Part shown: piece after piece, positions 15,703-22,889 of the stretch
Layout of the letters: every line of letters starts with the position of its first letter
Position numbering within the stretch: position 1 is the first letter of the stretch
Origin: CAYLHX01 sp964383675
GTDB lineage: Bacteria > Patescibacteriota > Gracilibacteria > UBA1369 > LOWO2-01-FULL-3
Reading direction: 5' to 3'
Assembly: GCA_964383675.1 (NCBI GenBank)
Contig: CAYLHX010000014.1
Coordinates: 1 to 33,635, forward strand
Length of the DNA: 33,635 nt
The notes under the pieces: generated by a model
Told to the model about the DNA's origin: nothing
Seen by the model: only the letters and a program-made list of their open reading frames with translations
The model's database searches: none
Made by a program: the position numbers and the translations under genes

Positions 15703-15730
15703 TTGACTTTTATATTGTTATCATTATAAT
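15703..15730 (+). promoter_or_regulatory. promoter for the second lipoprotein gene
   Basis: TTGACT (15703-15708), 16-nt spacer, TATAAT (15725-15730). The start is expected near 15737, giving a leader of about 26 nt with no Shine-Dalgarno. It has the same spacing and near-identical boxes as the promoter of the first lipoprotein. Confidence 0.78.
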
Positions 15731-15762
15731 TCCAAAAAATTATATCTTAACTTACAATTACC

Positions 15763-16023
15763 ATGAAAAAGTTCTTTGTAAGTCTAGCAATCCTAGCTAT
15801 GACAGCATTGTCACTTGCTGGTTGTATGGACACAACTGAAGAAACTACTACTGATGGTGAAGAAACAGCTCCTGCAGCTGACGTTGAGCCAGAAATGGCT
15901 GAAGAAGAAGCTGCAACCGAGGAAGAAACTTCTGAAGAGGCTGAAGAAGCTGCAACTGAAGAAGAGACTTCTGAAGAGGCTGAAGAAGCTTCTGTTGAAG
16001 CTACAGTAGAGGTTACTGAGTAA
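15763..16023 (+). CDS. small acidic repeat lipoprotein
   Basis: 86-residue lipoprotein of unknown function. The signal peptide ends in the lipobox SLAGC (Cys at about residue 21). Almost everything after it is Glu, Thr, Ala, Ser and Asp. A 13-residue unit (AATEEETSEEAEE) occurs twice in tandem. Unlike the lipoprotein at 1423, it lacks a folded N-terminal domain, so the mature product would be an anchored, negatively charged flexible chain of about 65 residues. It has its own promoter and terminator and is monocistronic. A surface charge or spacer role is a guess. Confidence 0.8.
   Translation: MKKFFVSLAILAMTALSLAGCMDTTEETTTDGEETAPAADVEPEMAEEEAATEEETSEEAEEAATEEETSEEAEEASVEATVEVTE
15910..15987 (+). 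repeat. 39-bp tandem repeat inside second lipoprotein gene
   Basis: Two 39-bp copies (15910-15948 and 15949-15987) encode identical 13-residue units and differ only at synonymous positions. The period is the same as in the repeat at 1762 although the residue order differs. Confidence 0.9.
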
Positions 16024-16049
16024 TTTATTCAGCAACTGTTTCAAAATGG

Positions 16050-16077
16050 AAAAACCCATCTATCAGATGGGTTTTTC
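16050..16077 (+). terminator. intrinsic terminator after second lipoprotein gene
   Basis: Perfect 12-bp stem AAAAACCCATCT (16050-16061) / AGATGGGTTTTT (16065-16076) with a 3-nt loop; the 3' arm provides the T run. The A-rich 5' side could also terminate minus-strand transcription, though no minus gene ends here. Confidence 0.88.
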
Positions 16078-16132
16078 TTGTTGTTGAGAGCGGCGATTTC
16101 AGGTAGTTTTTACTAAATTATAAATTGTTTAC

Positions 16133-17095
16133 ATGAAAATTTTGATAACCGGTGGGGCGGGTTTTATAGGGGCGAATCTATGTGAGAGACTGCTTAAATA
16201 CGGCCATGAAGTTTTCTGTCTGGATAATTTTTACAGCTCGGAGGAAGATAATATCGCAGAATTTTTAGAGCATACTCGCTTTCACCTGCTAAAGAGAGAT
16301 GTTCTTGATGACTTATCCGCTCTGGATGAAGAAAAACTTGATCAGATTTACCATCTGGCCTCACCGGCCTCCCCCGTTCAATATCAGAAAGACCACATCT
16401 ATACTTTAAATGTAAATTTCGGTGGCACTTTGAATGTGCTCAATTTTGCCGAGAGGCAGCTGCAACGTTTTGGGAAAGCACCAAAGATACTGTTTACATC
16501 GACCTCCGAGGCTTACGGTGACCCCAAAGAGCATCCACAAAGCGAAGGTTACTGGGGAAACGTAAACCCCATTGGTATAAGAAGCTGTTATGATGAGGGG
16601 AAAAGAGTTGCAGAAAGTCTCTGTATGAATTTTTACCGCCAGGGTGGTCTGCCGGTCAAAATCGTGCGCGTCTTCAATACTTACGGACCTCGTATGGCTA
16701 AAGACGACGGACGAGTGGTTTCAAACTTTCTGGTGCAGGCTCTGGAGGGTAAGAATTTAACCGTCTATGGCGACGGCAAACAAACCCGTAGCTTTCAGTA
16801 TATCGATGATCTCATCGATGGCCTTGAAGCTTTCATGGCTTTGGATCAAGATTTTCCCGGCCCCATTAATTTGGGTAATCCCCATGAATTCACGATTAAT
16901 CAATTGGCCCAAAAGGTGCTGGAGCTTACAAGGGCGGAAGTTGAGGTTGAATATCGTGCTCTTCCCCAAGACGACCCCACAATTCGTTGTCCGGACATCA
17001 AGTTGGCCAAGGAAAAGCTTGGATGGGAGCCAAAAATCGATTTGGATCAAGGACTTAAAAAAACTCTGGAATATTTTAAGGCTAGATTTAAGTAG
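16133..17095 (+). CDS. UDP-glucuronate decarboxylase-like SDR enzyme
   Basis: 320-residue extended short-chain dehydrogenase that most resembles UDP-xylose synthase (UDP-glucuronate to UDP-xylose plus CO2, NAD-dependent). The Rossmann motif is TGGAGFIG (about 7-14). HLASPASPVQYQ, TSTSEAYGDP and the catalytic CYDEGKR (YxxxK) are characteristic, as are GNVNPIGIR and RVFNTYGPRM for the UXS branch. A dTDP-glucose dehydratase or epimerase is less likely given these motifs. TATAAA at 16119-16124 would start transcription near 16131, almost at the ATG, but it lacks a good -35. First gene of a four-gene sugar cassette ending at 19645. Confidence 0.87.
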   Translation: MKILITGGAGFIGANLCERLLKYGHEVFCLDNFYSSEEDNIAEFLEHTRFHLLKRDVLDDLSALDEEKLDQIYHLASPASPVQYQKDHIYTLNVNFGGTLNVLNFAERQLQRFGKAPKILFTSTSEAYGDPKEHPQSEGYWGNVNPIGIRSCYDEGKRVAESLCMNFYRQGGLPVKIVRVFNTYGPRMAKDDGRVVSNFLVQALEGKNLTVYGDGKQTRSFQYIDDLIDGLEAFMALDQDFPGPINLGNPHEFTINQLAQKVLELTRAEVEVEYRALPQDDPTIRCPDIKLAKEKLGWEPKIDLDQGLKKTLEYFKARFK

Positions 17096-17130
17096 GCTTT
17101 TTGTAGTATTTTTGATAGGAATTTTTTTCT

Positions 17131-17484
17131 ATGGGAAATATCTATATTTTAATCAGTGTCGCCTTTAATGTCGCCGGCCAGTCGGTGCTGAAAGCCGGAG
17201 TAAACCAGCTGGGCAAGCTAAGTCTCAGTACGGAAGGTTTGGTTAAAGCGTTCTCTTCTTTGTTGGTCTGGGGCGGCCTTTCTCTATATGTTATCAGCAG
17301 TATTTTTTGGATTTTGGCACTTTCAAACAAAGATTTGAGTTATGCATATCCGATGCTGAGTGTAGGGTATCTGGTTATTCTTTTTATTTCTTGGTCGATT
17401 CTGGGTGAGCAGATCACCCCTATCAGATTGGCGGGGGTTTTGTTAATTTCCGCCGGAATATTTCTTGTTTTTAAAAGCGCATGA
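17131..17484 (+). CDS. small EamA/ArnE-like four-helix transporter
   Basis: 117-residue integral membrane protein with about four hydrophobic helices, the size and pattern of small multidrug resistance and ArnE/ArnF proteins. LSYAYPMLSVGYLVI and the terminal LISAGIFLVFKSA resemble the EamA half-domain. It lacks a clear conserved Glu in the first helix (Gln in AGQSVLK), which argues against an SMR drug pump. Its place between a UDP-sugar enzyme and a polyprenyl-phosphate glycosyltransferase, and its 4-bp overlap with the latter, suggest it flips a lipid-linked sugar across the membrane. That role is inferred from context. Confidence 0.75.
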   Translation: MGNIYILISVAFNVAGQSVLKAGVNQLGKLSLSTEGLVKAFSSLLVWGGLSLYVISSIFWILALSNKDLSYAYPMLSVGYLVILFISWSILGEQITPIRLAGVLLISAGIFLVFKSA

Positions 17485-18191
17485 AGGTATTTAAAAAAGT
17501 TTCAATTGTCATACCGGTTTACAATGAAGAGAAAACCCTGTTGGATATTGTGAAGGCGGTAGAGGAGGCGAAGTTGCCGGAAGGGCTTAAAAAAGAGATT
17601 GTATTGGTTGATGACTGTTCAATAGATAAAAGTCGTGAAATATTGAAGAAGCTGGAGAAGAAGCATAAAGTCGTCTATCACACTCTCAATTTGGGGAAAG
17701 GCGCAGCTTTGAGGACGGGATTTCAGAATGTCAGCGGAGATATAATCATAGTGCAAGACGCCGATCTGGAGTATGACCCTAAAGAATATGAGAAACTACT
17801 TGGACCTATTTTGGATGACAGGGCCGATGTGGTTTACGGTTCAAGATTTTTAGGCGCCGGTCCACATCGTGTGCTCTTATTTTGGCACTACTTTGGCAAT
17901 CGTGTTTTAACCGGCTTCTCCAACATGTTTACCAATCTCAATTTAACGGATATGGAGACTTGTTATAAGGTGTTTACAAAAGAAGTTTTGGCCGCAGTTC
18001 TGCCGCAATTAAAATCCAATCGTTTCGGGTTTGAGCCGGAATTTACGGCTCGAGTGGCCAAGATTCGCAAAAGAATTTACGAGGTTGGTATCTCATATTA
18101 TGGTCGCACTTATGAAGAGGGGAAAAAAATCGGCTGGAGAGATGGAATCGCAGCTTTCTGGCACATCATACGCTTCAATTTATTTGGGTAA
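17481..18191 (+). CDS. GT2 polyprenyl-phosphate glycosyltransferase (DPM1-like)
   Basis: 236-residue family 2 glycosyltransferase resembling dolichyl-phosphate mannose synthase: it likely moves a sugar from a nucleotide donor to polyprenyl phosphate at the inner membrane face. Motifs: IVIPVYNEE (about 8-16), VLVDDCSIDKS, NLGKGAALRTGF and the metal-binding DAD in VQDADLEYDP (about 93-102). FGFEPEFTARVAK near the C-terminus is typical of this group. There are no C-terminal membrane helices, so it is a peripheral DPM1-type enzyme rather than ArnC-type. It overlaps the upstream transporter by 4 bp and sits 11 bp before the GT39-like gene. Confidence 0.87.
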   Translation: MKVFKKVSIVIPVYNEEKTLLDIVKAVEEAKLPEGLKKEIVLVDDCSIDKSREILKKLEKKHKVVYHTLNLGKGAALRTGFQNVSGDIIIVQDADLEYDPKEYEKLLGPILDDRADVVYGSRFLGAGPHRVLLFWHYFGNRVLTGFSNMFTNLNLTDMETCYKVFTKEVLAAVLPQLKSNRFGFEPEFTARVAKIRKRIYEVGISYYGRTYEEGKKIGWRDGIAAFWHIIRFNLFG

Positions 18192-18202
18192 TACAACGAA
18201 TT

Positions 18203-19645
18203 ATGAACAAAGGCCTGGCTCTAACAATTTTGATAATTGTGGTGCTGGTTGGTGCCTTTTTTCGTATATATAATTTAAACGAACAGAGCCTCTGGCTTGA
18301 CGAGGGGGTAACATACTACAACAGCAGCGGCGAGAATTTGGGTGAAGTTTGGACAAAAACCTCTAATCTGGATCAGTCCCCTCCCGGTTTTTATTTTCTG
18401 ATGCACGGAGTGTTAAAACTTTTTGGTGAAAACGAGTTCGTCTTTCGACTTATTCCTGTAATGTTCGGTTTACTCTCAATAGTTTTTCTCTACCTCTTGC
18501 TCAGCGCGATGTTTAATGAGGAAACAGCTCTCTTTGCCGCCTTTCTTTTGGCCATAAACCCCTTTCACATAGGCTTTTCGATGGAGGCCAGGATGTATGT
18601 GCTGTTAGCGTTGGAGGCTATTATGGCGCTCTATTTTCTTTACATGGCTATGCGCAATGATAATCGTGGATACCAGTGGTGGGGACTTTTTACAGCTACT
18701 ATAATAGCCGGAGTATATACCCATAATTTTTTCTTTTTTGTGCTCTTAGCCCTGGGGATTGTTTTCCTACTTCTACTTTTTGATGCGGAAAAGATTTGGG
18801 GAAAGCTGCTGATGGCGGTTTTGAGCGGCATAATTATGACTATCTCCTATATCCCTTGGATCCCCCATTTCCTTAAGCAGCTTGCTGTGGAAAGATATTG
18901 GATGGCCGAGAACAAGTTTTCCGACGTCAAGGATTATCTTTTAGCTTTTATGAGTGACAATAAATATTTGCTTATTACGGCGTTTGCGCTGTCCGCTTTG
19001 GGGGTAATTTGGGCCTTCGCTCACAAAAAATCTGTGGCACATCGGCAAAATATTTTTGCGGTTGTTACGCTGGGAATGTTTTTGTTTGTCGGCATGATGG
19101 CACCTCTGGGCTATTCTCTTGCTTTTGAACCTATTTTAAAGATTCGCTATGTAGTATATCTGGTCCCGGTGTTGATGGGGCTTATTGCCGTGGGTTTATA
19201 TGCTCTGCGTCGTTTACACTATTCAATCCCGGTAGCTATCTTGGCAATTTTCACTTTTTTACTGATGCCATGGCAGTCGTCCGATTATCCTATAGAGTTT
19301 GGTGAAGATTTTCGTGGTCTTGTGGAAATTGTGAAAGAAAATCCGGCACCGGTTGTGGTACATACCCCTTCGGTGGCTCATGTAATAAATTTCTATAACA
19401 AAGGTAGCTTTGAGGTAAAACCTTTCCCCTACAGTGACGATCTGACAACCTACAATATTGAGGAAAGTTCGCGCAATAAATACAGAGACTTACTGCGCGA
19501 ACTGGATGAGTTTTACCTGGTGGTCACCCACACTCATGAAAATCCTCATGGACTACTCTATATCTGGAGTGACGCCGCTTGCCAACAGAATTATAAAATC
19601 GATCTAGAAGGTATGGAAACCTACCTATTTAAAGATTGCCGTTAA
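18203..19645 (+). CDS. GT39/ArnT-like membrane glycosyltransferase
   Basis: 480-residue polytopic protein with about ten hydrophobic helices. In the first external loop LNEQSLWLDEGVTYY carries the conserved acidic motif (DE) of protein O-mannosyltransferases and ArnT, and NLDQSPPGFYFLMHGVLKLFGE plus SMEARMYVLLALE continue the family pattern. These enzymes take a sugar from polyprenyl phosphate outside the membrane and attach it to a lipid or protein. The C-terminal 120 residues form a small extracytoplasmic domain ending LFKDCR. It is the last gene of the cassette and would use the product of the GT2 enzyme. The acceptor is unknown; the secreted lipoproteins nearby are Thr-rich but no direct link is visible. 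Confidence 0.83.
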   Translation: MNKGLALTILIIVVLVGAFFRIYNLNEQSLWLDEGVTYYNSSGENLGEVWTKTSNLDQSPPGFYFLMHGVLKLFGENEFVFRLIPVMFGLLSIVFLYLLLSAMFNEETALFAAFLLAINPFHIGFSMEARMYVLLALEAIMALYFLYMAMRNDNRGYQWWGLFTATIIAGVYTHNFFFFVLLALGIVFLLLLFDAEKIWGKLLMAVLSGIIMTISYIPWIPHFLKQLAVERYWMAENKFSDVKDYLLAFMSDNKYLLITAFALSALGVIWAFAHKKSVAHRQNIFAVVTLGMFLFVGMMAPLGYSLAFEPILKIRYVVYLVPVLMGLIAVGLYALRRLHYSIPVAILAIFTFLLMPWQSSDYPIEFGEDFRGLVEIVKENPAPVVVHTPSVAHVINFYNKGSFEVKPFPYSDDLTTYNIEESSRNKYRDLLRELDEFYLVVTHTHENPHGLLYIWSDAACQQNYKIDLEGMETYLFKDCR

Positions 19646-19660
19646 CATGCATGCGGAGGA

Positions 19661-20041
19661 CTAAACAGTGTGGCTTGATTCTTGCTTAAGCTTGGCGCCC
19701 ACTTCGTGGTCACGGATTGATTTATGAGCCCTGTCCTTACGCAACTGTGAAAGGTACTTCTTAATTTGCGCAAGTAAACGATCCTTGCTTAAATCGACGG
19801 CCTTATTGATAGTGTGACTTGCCTCTTTTGCCACTAAGCGTTTGGCGGGTAAGTTCAAACAATATTCCACCTCAAAAGCATCGTGCTTCTCAAACTTTTC
19901 AATGGAGATATTGAGCAGCGTTGCATCTTCAGCGAACTTGGTCAGCAACGACTCGATCGCCGGAATTTTTTGCTGCACGTATTCCAAAAAGTAGTTTTCT
20001 TCCAACTTTGAAAGATTCTTGTGAAAGAAGGTTGTGTCCAT
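19661..20041 (-). CDS. ribosome hibernation factor, HPF/RaiA-like (short form)
   Basis: 126-residue protein similar to the S30EA/sigma-54 modulation family, which binds the small subunit and silences ribosomes in stress. The expected beta-alpha-beta-beta-beta-alpha order can be followed: TLLNISIEKFEKHDAFEVEYCLNLP (strands), then the long helix with KEASHTINKAVDLSKDRLLAQIKKY. A basic C-terminal tail (RKDRAHKSIRDH) follows. The dimerising C-terminal domain of long HPF is absent. The sequence is divergent, so the call is moderate. TATTAT (20082-20077) could be its -10, without a convincing -35. It is divergent from, and next to, the structured RNA at 20141. Confidence 0.7.
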   Translation of the reverse strand: MDTTFFHKNLSKLEENYFLEYVQQKIPAIESLLTKFAEDATLLNISIEKFEKHDAFEVEYCLNLPAKRLVAKEASHTINKAVDLSKDRLLAQIKKYLSQLRKDRAHKSIRDHEVGAKLKQESSHTV

Positions 20042-20105
20042 GTGCTGAAGGTTATGGAATAAAGTTTGGTAAATTCATAATAGGCTTTTTTTATTAATTT
20101 CGCTA

Positions 20106-20134
20106 TTGCTTTTTCAAGTTAAATATGTTATTAT
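20106..20134 (+). promoter_or_regulatory. promoter for structured RNA
   Basis: TTGCTT (20106-20111), 17-nt spacer, TATTAT (20129-20134); predicted start near 20141. The surrounding 40 bp are A/T-rich. Confidence 0.65.
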
Positions 20135-20140
20135 ATTATT

Positions 20141-20328
20141 GCAATTAGGAATTAAGGTCTTCGGATCTTACGAACTGGTTGCATCCTTGGCCTTTACTTT
20201 TGACGCCTCGGCTGACAAAGTAAATCCCAAGCCCTCTGGTATCCTTTTGATGGCTTCTGCCACCTAAAAGAGTACCGAACAAAGCGGACCGTCCTCGACT
20301 ATTAGTCCTTGGCGGTCTGCTTTTTTTT
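20141..20328 (+). ncRNA. unassigned structured RNA (stand-alone RNA or 5' leader)
   Basis: About 188 nt between a promoter and an intrinsic terminator with no convincing reading frame. Three hairpins precede the terminator. H1 (20154-20169): AAGGUC-UUCG-GAUCUU, a UUCG tetraloop. H2 (20186-20231): CUUGG/CCAAG plus UUUACUUU/AAAGUAAA separated by a 2x2 loop, with a large GC-rich apical loop. H3 (20238-20276): GGUAU/AGUACC-type base, UUUU/AAAA middle, and UGGC-UUCU-GCCA tip. I see none of the hallmarks of SRP RNA, tmRNA, 6S or RNase P RNA, and no known riboswitch consensus. It ends 36 nt before a small membrane protein and a transporter, so a metabolite- or ion-sensing leader is possible. It also adjoins a raiA-like gene, as raiA-motif RNAs do. 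Confidence 0.65.
20283..20328 (+). terminator. intrinsic terminator of the structured RNA
   Basis: AGCGGACCG (20283-20291) pairs with CGGTCTGCT (20313-20321), nine pairs with one G-U. The interior continues with CC/GG and GACT-ATT-AGTC. The run of T that follows (20321-20328) gives the strand. Confidence 0.85.
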
Positions 20329-20363
20329 GTGTTAGTCTGAAGACACCATTTAACCCCCTTCAT

Positions 20364-20603
20364 ATGGATATAGACAATGTTCCTTTAATCGGGAGGATCA
20401 ATAGGACCCTTAACATGATGGCGGTGAATTTTGTTTTACTGGCCCTCATTGCTTTGGCGCTGGGAATCATCATTCCCTTCTATCCTCAGGTGCTGGATGT
20501 TCTGGTTTCCGCCCTGCTGATTGTGGCGTCGGTGATATTTCTCCATATCGCCTATAACATATACAGTTACAAAAAAAAATATACCAAGTGGTTTGACAAG
20601 TAG
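20364..20603 (+). CDS. small two-helix membrane protein
   Basis: 79-residue protein with two hydrophobic helices (about 18-40 and 44-67), a short polar N-terminus (MDIDNVPLIGRINR) and a basic C-terminal tail (YSYKKKYTKWFDK), which by the positive-inside rule puts the tail in the cytoplasm. I do not recognise the family. It lies directly downstream of the structured RNA terminator and 46 bp before the ArsB/NhaD-type transporter, so it could be an accessory subunit or an independent small protein. There is no Shine-Dalgarno site. The low-complexity hydrophobic composition makes any family assignment unsafe. Confidence 0.65.
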   Translation: MDIDNVPLIGRINRTLNMMAVNFVLLALIALALGIIIPFYPQVLDVLVSALLIVASVIFLHIAYNIYSYKKKYTKWFDK

Positions 20604-20649
20604 ATTTTAAAGAGTAGAATTTTGCCAATCTAAAATTTGTCTACGCTTT

Positions 20650-21951
20650 ATGCTAATGACATACATCGCTCTAGGAATTTTTGCGCTAGCTTTTCTGCTA
20701 ATAGTATTTGATGCTTATGACAAAGCATTGATCGCGCTCTTTGGGGCCTTGATGATGGTAATCACCAGGGTACTAACACCCGAAGAGGCTATCGAGGCCA
20801 TTCACTTCGAAACACTATTTCTATTAATGGGTATGATGATACTGGTAAACATCGCTTCAAAGAGCGGTGTTTTTGAATGGCTGAATGTTAAGATAGCCGC
20901 CTTAACCAAGGGAAACCCGCTGGCGATATTTTTCTTCTTTTCTTTGATAACCGGAGTAATGTCGGCTTTTCTGGATAATGTAACCACGGTACTGCTGATT
21001 ATTCCTTTAACGATTGAGTTGGTGAGAGGCATGGGCAAAGATCCCAGGCCTTACATTTTTGCCGAAATGTTTTTTGCAAATATAGGCGGATCTCTAACTC
21101 TGATCGGTGACGCCTCCAATATTATTATCGGAGGTTATGCCGGCCTGACCTTTTTGGAATTTATCCAAAACCTCTGGATCCCAATAACCTTGTCGGCGAT
21201 CTTTACTCTTACAATGTTCGTTATAATCAACTGGAAGCAGGTTAAACCGATCTCAAACAATCTGGTACAGCTTTGTATAGCCAATATTATTATTAAAAGC
21301 ATTAAGAAGAATTTTGTAAAAAAGACCATTCACAAGGATTTTGTAATCAAGGTAGTGGCAATGTTGATACTTACAATCACCTTCTTTCTGATTGAAAGCG
21401 TTATTCATCTGCCAAACTACGTAATTGCCTTTACGGCCGCTATCTTTTTGGGACTACTAACGTATAAAAGAATTGAAATTCATGAAACTCTTGAATCGGT
21501 TGAATGGACGACCTTGTTCTTTTTTGCGGGTCTCTTTATTTTGGTTGGCGGAGTGGAAAAAACGGGAGTTTTGGAGCAGCTTAGTGACTATATAGCCAAC
21601 TCAACTTCCAATATGCTTTACCTTTCACTGATTGTTTTGTGGACCACGGGTATCGCCTCGATGATTATTGATAATGTGCCTTTTGTGACGGTGATGGTGC
21701 CGGTTATTGCCGGTGTACAGGCTAACTTAGGCGGTACTGATACAAGCATTTTGTGGTGGGCGCTTTCCCTGGGAGCTTGTCTCGGTGGAGGTGCCACTTT
21801 GATCGGAGCCTCAGCAAATGTTGTTTCTACCGGCATTGCCAGAAAACATGGCGTAAACATTACCTTTTTGAATTATTTAAAATTCAGTCTTCCAATCACG
21901 ATTGGAATTTTAACGATTTGTAGCTTTTATCTATTTTTTAGACTTACATAA
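20650..21951 (+). CDS. ArsB/NhaD-type ion transporter
   Basis: 433-residue polytopic protein of the ion transporter superfamily that includes ArsB, NhaD and the P protein. It has two inverted halves. The first half has SAFLDNVTTVLLIIPL and GDASNIIIGGYAG, the second SMIIDNVPFVTVMVPV and GGGATLIGASANVVSTGIA, the paired DN-containing re-entrant motifs of this superfamily. About eleven hydrophobic helices are visible. The substrate cannot be settled: Na+/H+ exchange, anion uptake and metalloid efflux are all found among relatives, and no ars genes are nearby. A second in-frame ATG lies two codons in. The IF-2B-like gene starts 5 bp after its stop, implying co-transcription. Confidence 0.85.
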   Translation: MLMTYIALGIFALAFLLIVFDAYDKALIALFGALMMVITRVLTPEEAIEAIHFETLFLLMGMMILVNIASKSGVFEWLNVKIAALTKGNPLAIFFFFSLITGVMSAFLDNVTTVLLIIPLTIELVRGMGKDPRPYIFAEMFFANIGGSLTLIGDASNIIIGGYAGLTFLEFIQNLWIPITLSAIFTLTMFVIINWKQVKPISNNLVQLCIANIIIKSIKKNFVKKTIHKDFVIKVVAMLILTITFFLIESVIHLPNYVIAFTAAIFLGLLTYKRIEIHETLESVEWTTLFFFAGLFILVGGVEKTGVLEQLSDYIANSTSNMLYLSLIVLWTTGIASMIIDNVPFVTVMVPVIAGVQANLGGTDTSILWWALSLGACLGGGATLIGASANVVSTGIARKHGVNITFLNYLKFSLPITIGILTICSFYLFFRLT

Positions 21952-21956
21952 TCTTT

Positions 21957-22889
21957 ATGAGCGCGACTAATACTTTCTCAAAACTGTTTAGGAAGTTGGA
22001 GGCCGAAATAGGCACCAAAGACATGGCACTCTTGGTATTTGACGCTCTGGTGGATAGCATTCAGGTTTTTAAGGCCAAGACCGCTCATGATTTTTGTAGT
22101 CAGTTTCATGAATTGTGTGACAGTGTCGGTAACACCGAGCCAAAATTCGGTATTTTGAACTCAAATTTTGCCGCCTTGAATAAAAAATTTGAACAAACCA
22201 TTTGCGATAAAAACTATAGCGAAAAGAGGTGGAAGAACTTGGCAATTGCTGAGGTGAAGAAGATTGTTGACGCTCGAAGGGACAGTAAAAAATTGATTTT
22301 GGAAAATTCGGAAAAGATAAATCTGGAAGGAAAAACTATCTTGATCCACGACCATAGCCATACGGTGCACGATGTCTTGGCTCACAACAAATACTTGGGA
22401 AGAAATTTTAATGTGGTGATCGCCGAACAAAATTTTGATAAGACTCATGACAATATCGAAAGAATGTACGGATTGGGCATACCATTTAAAGTTGTACCCG
22501 CTTATATGCTCTCTCATGTTACGGACCGCATAAGTATGGCTTTTTTTGGTGCCGTAACCTTAAAAGACACAATGACTTTTGTGATGGATCCGGGAACTCA
22601 CGGAGTCATCTCCGAACTGCATATAGATAGGATTCCGATTTATATGTTCATTGACGCAAATAAGTTCAGTTTGTGGAAATCAAAACGCCGAGGTGAGATT
22701 TTTATTCATGAGCATAAAAGAATGCATCACGAAAAATCTATTGAGTACGACCGTATCAAATACTCTCATGATAGAGTGCCGGCTAAACTGTTCACCCAAA
22801 TTATTACTAATGAAGGGACATATACGCCCAGCGAATTGAAAAAGAGTTTTGTTAAAAAGATGGCGGAAAAAGCCGAATGTCCTTCATGA
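21957..22889 (+). CDS. IF-2B (eIF2B alpha/beta/delta)-like protein, divergent
   Basis: 310-residue protein whose C-terminal half follows the IF-2B/MtnA/ribose-1,5-bisphosphate isomerase fold: GKTILIHDHSHTVHDVLAHN matches the phosphate-loop strand, FNVVIAEQ the ETRP strand, MYGLGIPFKVVPAYML the next, and DRIPIYMFIDANKF the final strand. The N-terminal half is helical. Enzymes of the family use a Cys in the TH(C/S) loop and an Asp near GAD; here the loop is His-rich (HDHSHT) without Cys, and the Asp region reads FFGAVTLKD, so the usual isomerase chemistry may be lost or changed. Function unknown. It is translationally linked to the transporter upstream, and its end overlaps the convergent oxidoreductase by 6 bp. 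Confidence 0.7.
   Translation: MSATNTFSKLFRKLEAEIGTKDMALLVFDALVDSIQVFKAKTAHDFCSQFHELCDSVGNTEPKFGILNSNFAALNKKFEQTICDKNYSEKRWKNLAIAEVKKIVDARRDSKKLILENSEKINLEGKTILIHDHSHTVHDVLAHNKYLGRNFNVVIAEQNFDKTHDNIERMYGLGIPFKVVPAYMLSHVTDRISMAFFGAVTLKDTMTFVMDPGTHGVISELHIDRIPIYMFIDANKFSLWKSKRRGEIFIHEHKRMHHEKSIEYDRIKYSHDRVPAKLFTQIITNEGTYTPSELKKSFVKKMAEKAECPS

Noticed and set aside
17131..17484. Small multidrug resistance efflux pump
   Set aside because: The essential membrane Glu of the first helix is not apparent, and the operon context points to lipid-linked sugar export.
20141..20328. Structured RNA as 6S, SRP, tmRNA or RNase P RNA
   Set aside because: There is no single long rod with a central bubble, no SRP GGAA-loop motif, no tRNA-like end or tag frame, and it is too short for RNase P RNA.
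20145..20363. Minus-strand open frame of 72 codons
   Set aside because: It has no recognisable protein features and lies antisense to strong RNA hairpins and a terminator with clear plus-strand polarity.
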